The position numbers were made by a program, and so were the translations under genes. From Spirochaetaceae bacterium (GTDB lineage: Bacteria; Spirochaetota; Spirochaetia; B11-G9): a stretch of 5,616 nt of DNA. Every line of letters begins with the position of its first letter. Position 1 is the stretch's first letter. The notes below the pieces were generated by a model. That model worked only from the letters and a program-made list of their open reading frames with translations. It was not told the origin of the DNA and ran no database searches. Below, in pieces: positions 5,157 through 5,616 of this stretch. The stretch covers positions 1 through 5,616 of the forward strand of contig DAOVSY010000205.1 in NCBI GenBank assembly GCA_030633365.1, given 5' to 3'.

Positions 5157-5616
5157 TTATAGATTTCCTTTTGCAGTATCTACTATTGCAGAAATAGAAA
5201 ACGGATCCATATGCCCTGGACTACTGCAGCCATTGGCAAGGAAAAAACGTGAATCACCACCCATGGTCATGCCTTCCCTGGTATTATTAATTAAGTATGC
5301 TGTGGTCTTTCTTGTCATAGAAGTATTGTCCAGTCCACCCATGACACAACCCTTAAATTCTTCCTTCATTTCTGAAAGAGAAGGATTTCCTGAGACTCTA
5401 TCCTCCCAGCTCATGATAGAAACAGGGAAGTCCAATATATCTTTTGTATAAATAGAATGGCCATGAATGTGAGCTGTATTCATAACTCCAAGATCCTTAA
5501 CTGCATCAAAGACTCTCATTGCAAAGGGTTTTTCAAATTTTAGAAAATCTTCTCTGCTCAATTGATCACTGCTTGCAAGAACAGAAAGGAAAATACCTGC
5601 TGACCCTGCTTTTATA
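5157..5616 (-). CDS. URO-D/MtaA-like methyltransferase-family protein, C-terminal part (cut by right window edge)
   Basis: The frame is open from the right edge to a TAA at 5159-5157, giving 152 residues of the C-terminal part. The coding frame continues upstream of the TTG at 5561-5559 with family-like sequence (A-G-S-A-G-I-F-L-S-V), so that TTG is not the start; the true start lies outside the window. The fragment has the late part of a uroporphyrinogen-decarboxylase barrel: the A-G-x-x-G-I-F-L strand, a T-A-H-I-H-G strand end (fragment residues 47-52), a V-S-I-M-S-W-E-D strand, G-C-V-M-G-G-L-D at 89-96, and F-F-L-A-N-G-C-S-S-P at 124-133. In the corrinoid methyltransferases MtaA/MtbA, zinc is bound by an H-x-C and a later cysteine; here H49-x-H51 and C130 sit in similar places. 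That favours a methyltransferase-like role over heme synthesis (HemE), but this is inference. The substrate is unknown. Confidence 0.82.
   Translation of the reverse strand, partial: IKAGSAGIFLSVLASSDQLSREDFLKFEKPFAMRVFDAVKDLGVMNTAHIHGHSIYTKDILDFPVSIMSWEDRVSGNPSLSEMKEEFKGCVMGGLDNTSMTRKTTAYLINNTREGMTMGGDSRFFLANGCSSPGHMDPFSISAIVDTAKGNL

Noticed and set aside
5157..5561. A complete small gene starting at TTG 5561
   Set aside because: The frame stays open to the window edge, and the upstream codons read A-G-S-A-G-I-F-L-S-V, matching the URO-D fold. It is a 5'-truncated larger gene.
5157..5616. Assignment as hemE (uroporphyrinogen decarboxylase)
   Set aside because: The H-I-H-G and N-G-C elements look more like the metal-binding methyltransferase branch; no other heme gene is visible.

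Overview
The window is AT-rich bacterial DNA. All seven recognisable genes lie on the minus strand, so transcription runs from the right edge to the left edge. Most starts have a clear purine-rich Shine-Dalgarno sequence. Nothing seen identifies a genus; a low-GC bacterium such as a Clostridia or Spirochaetota member is a guess. There are no tRNA or rRNA genes, no insertion sequences, no CRISPR array and no convincing terminator.

In transcription order the genes are: the C-terminal part of a uroporphyrinogen-decarboxylase-fold (URO-D/MtaA-like) protein cut by the right edge (5157-5616); a 106-bp gap holding a CRP/FNR-like dyad and a 14-bp perfect palindrome; an FGGY-family carbohydrate kinase (3575-5050); a small cysteine-rich protein resembling the L-2-amino-thiazoline-4-carboxylate (ATC) hydrolase family (3081-3572); a shikimate-kinase-like P-loop kinase (2560-3069); a second ATC-hydrolase-like paralogue (2082-2573); a class V PLP-dependent aminotransferase / cysteine-desulfurase-like enzyme (544-2049); and the N-terminal part of an EamA/DMT-type membrane transporter cut by the left edge (1-520).

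The last six genes are separated by 2, 11, -14, 32 and 23 bp, which strongly suggests one operon. The first gene could belong to the same transcript or a preceding one.

The combination does not match a textbook pathway that I recognise. Two kinases of different folds, two ATC-hydrolase-like paralogues flanking one kinase, a PLP enzyme with a cysteine loop, a possible methyl-transfer protein and a transporter fit a small-molecule pathway. An amino- or sulfur-containing heterocycle or a modified sugar is possible, but this is inference. The shikimate-kinase-like protein lacks the arginine normally found in the R-x-P-L-Y motif that contacts shikimate, so it probably acts on something else.
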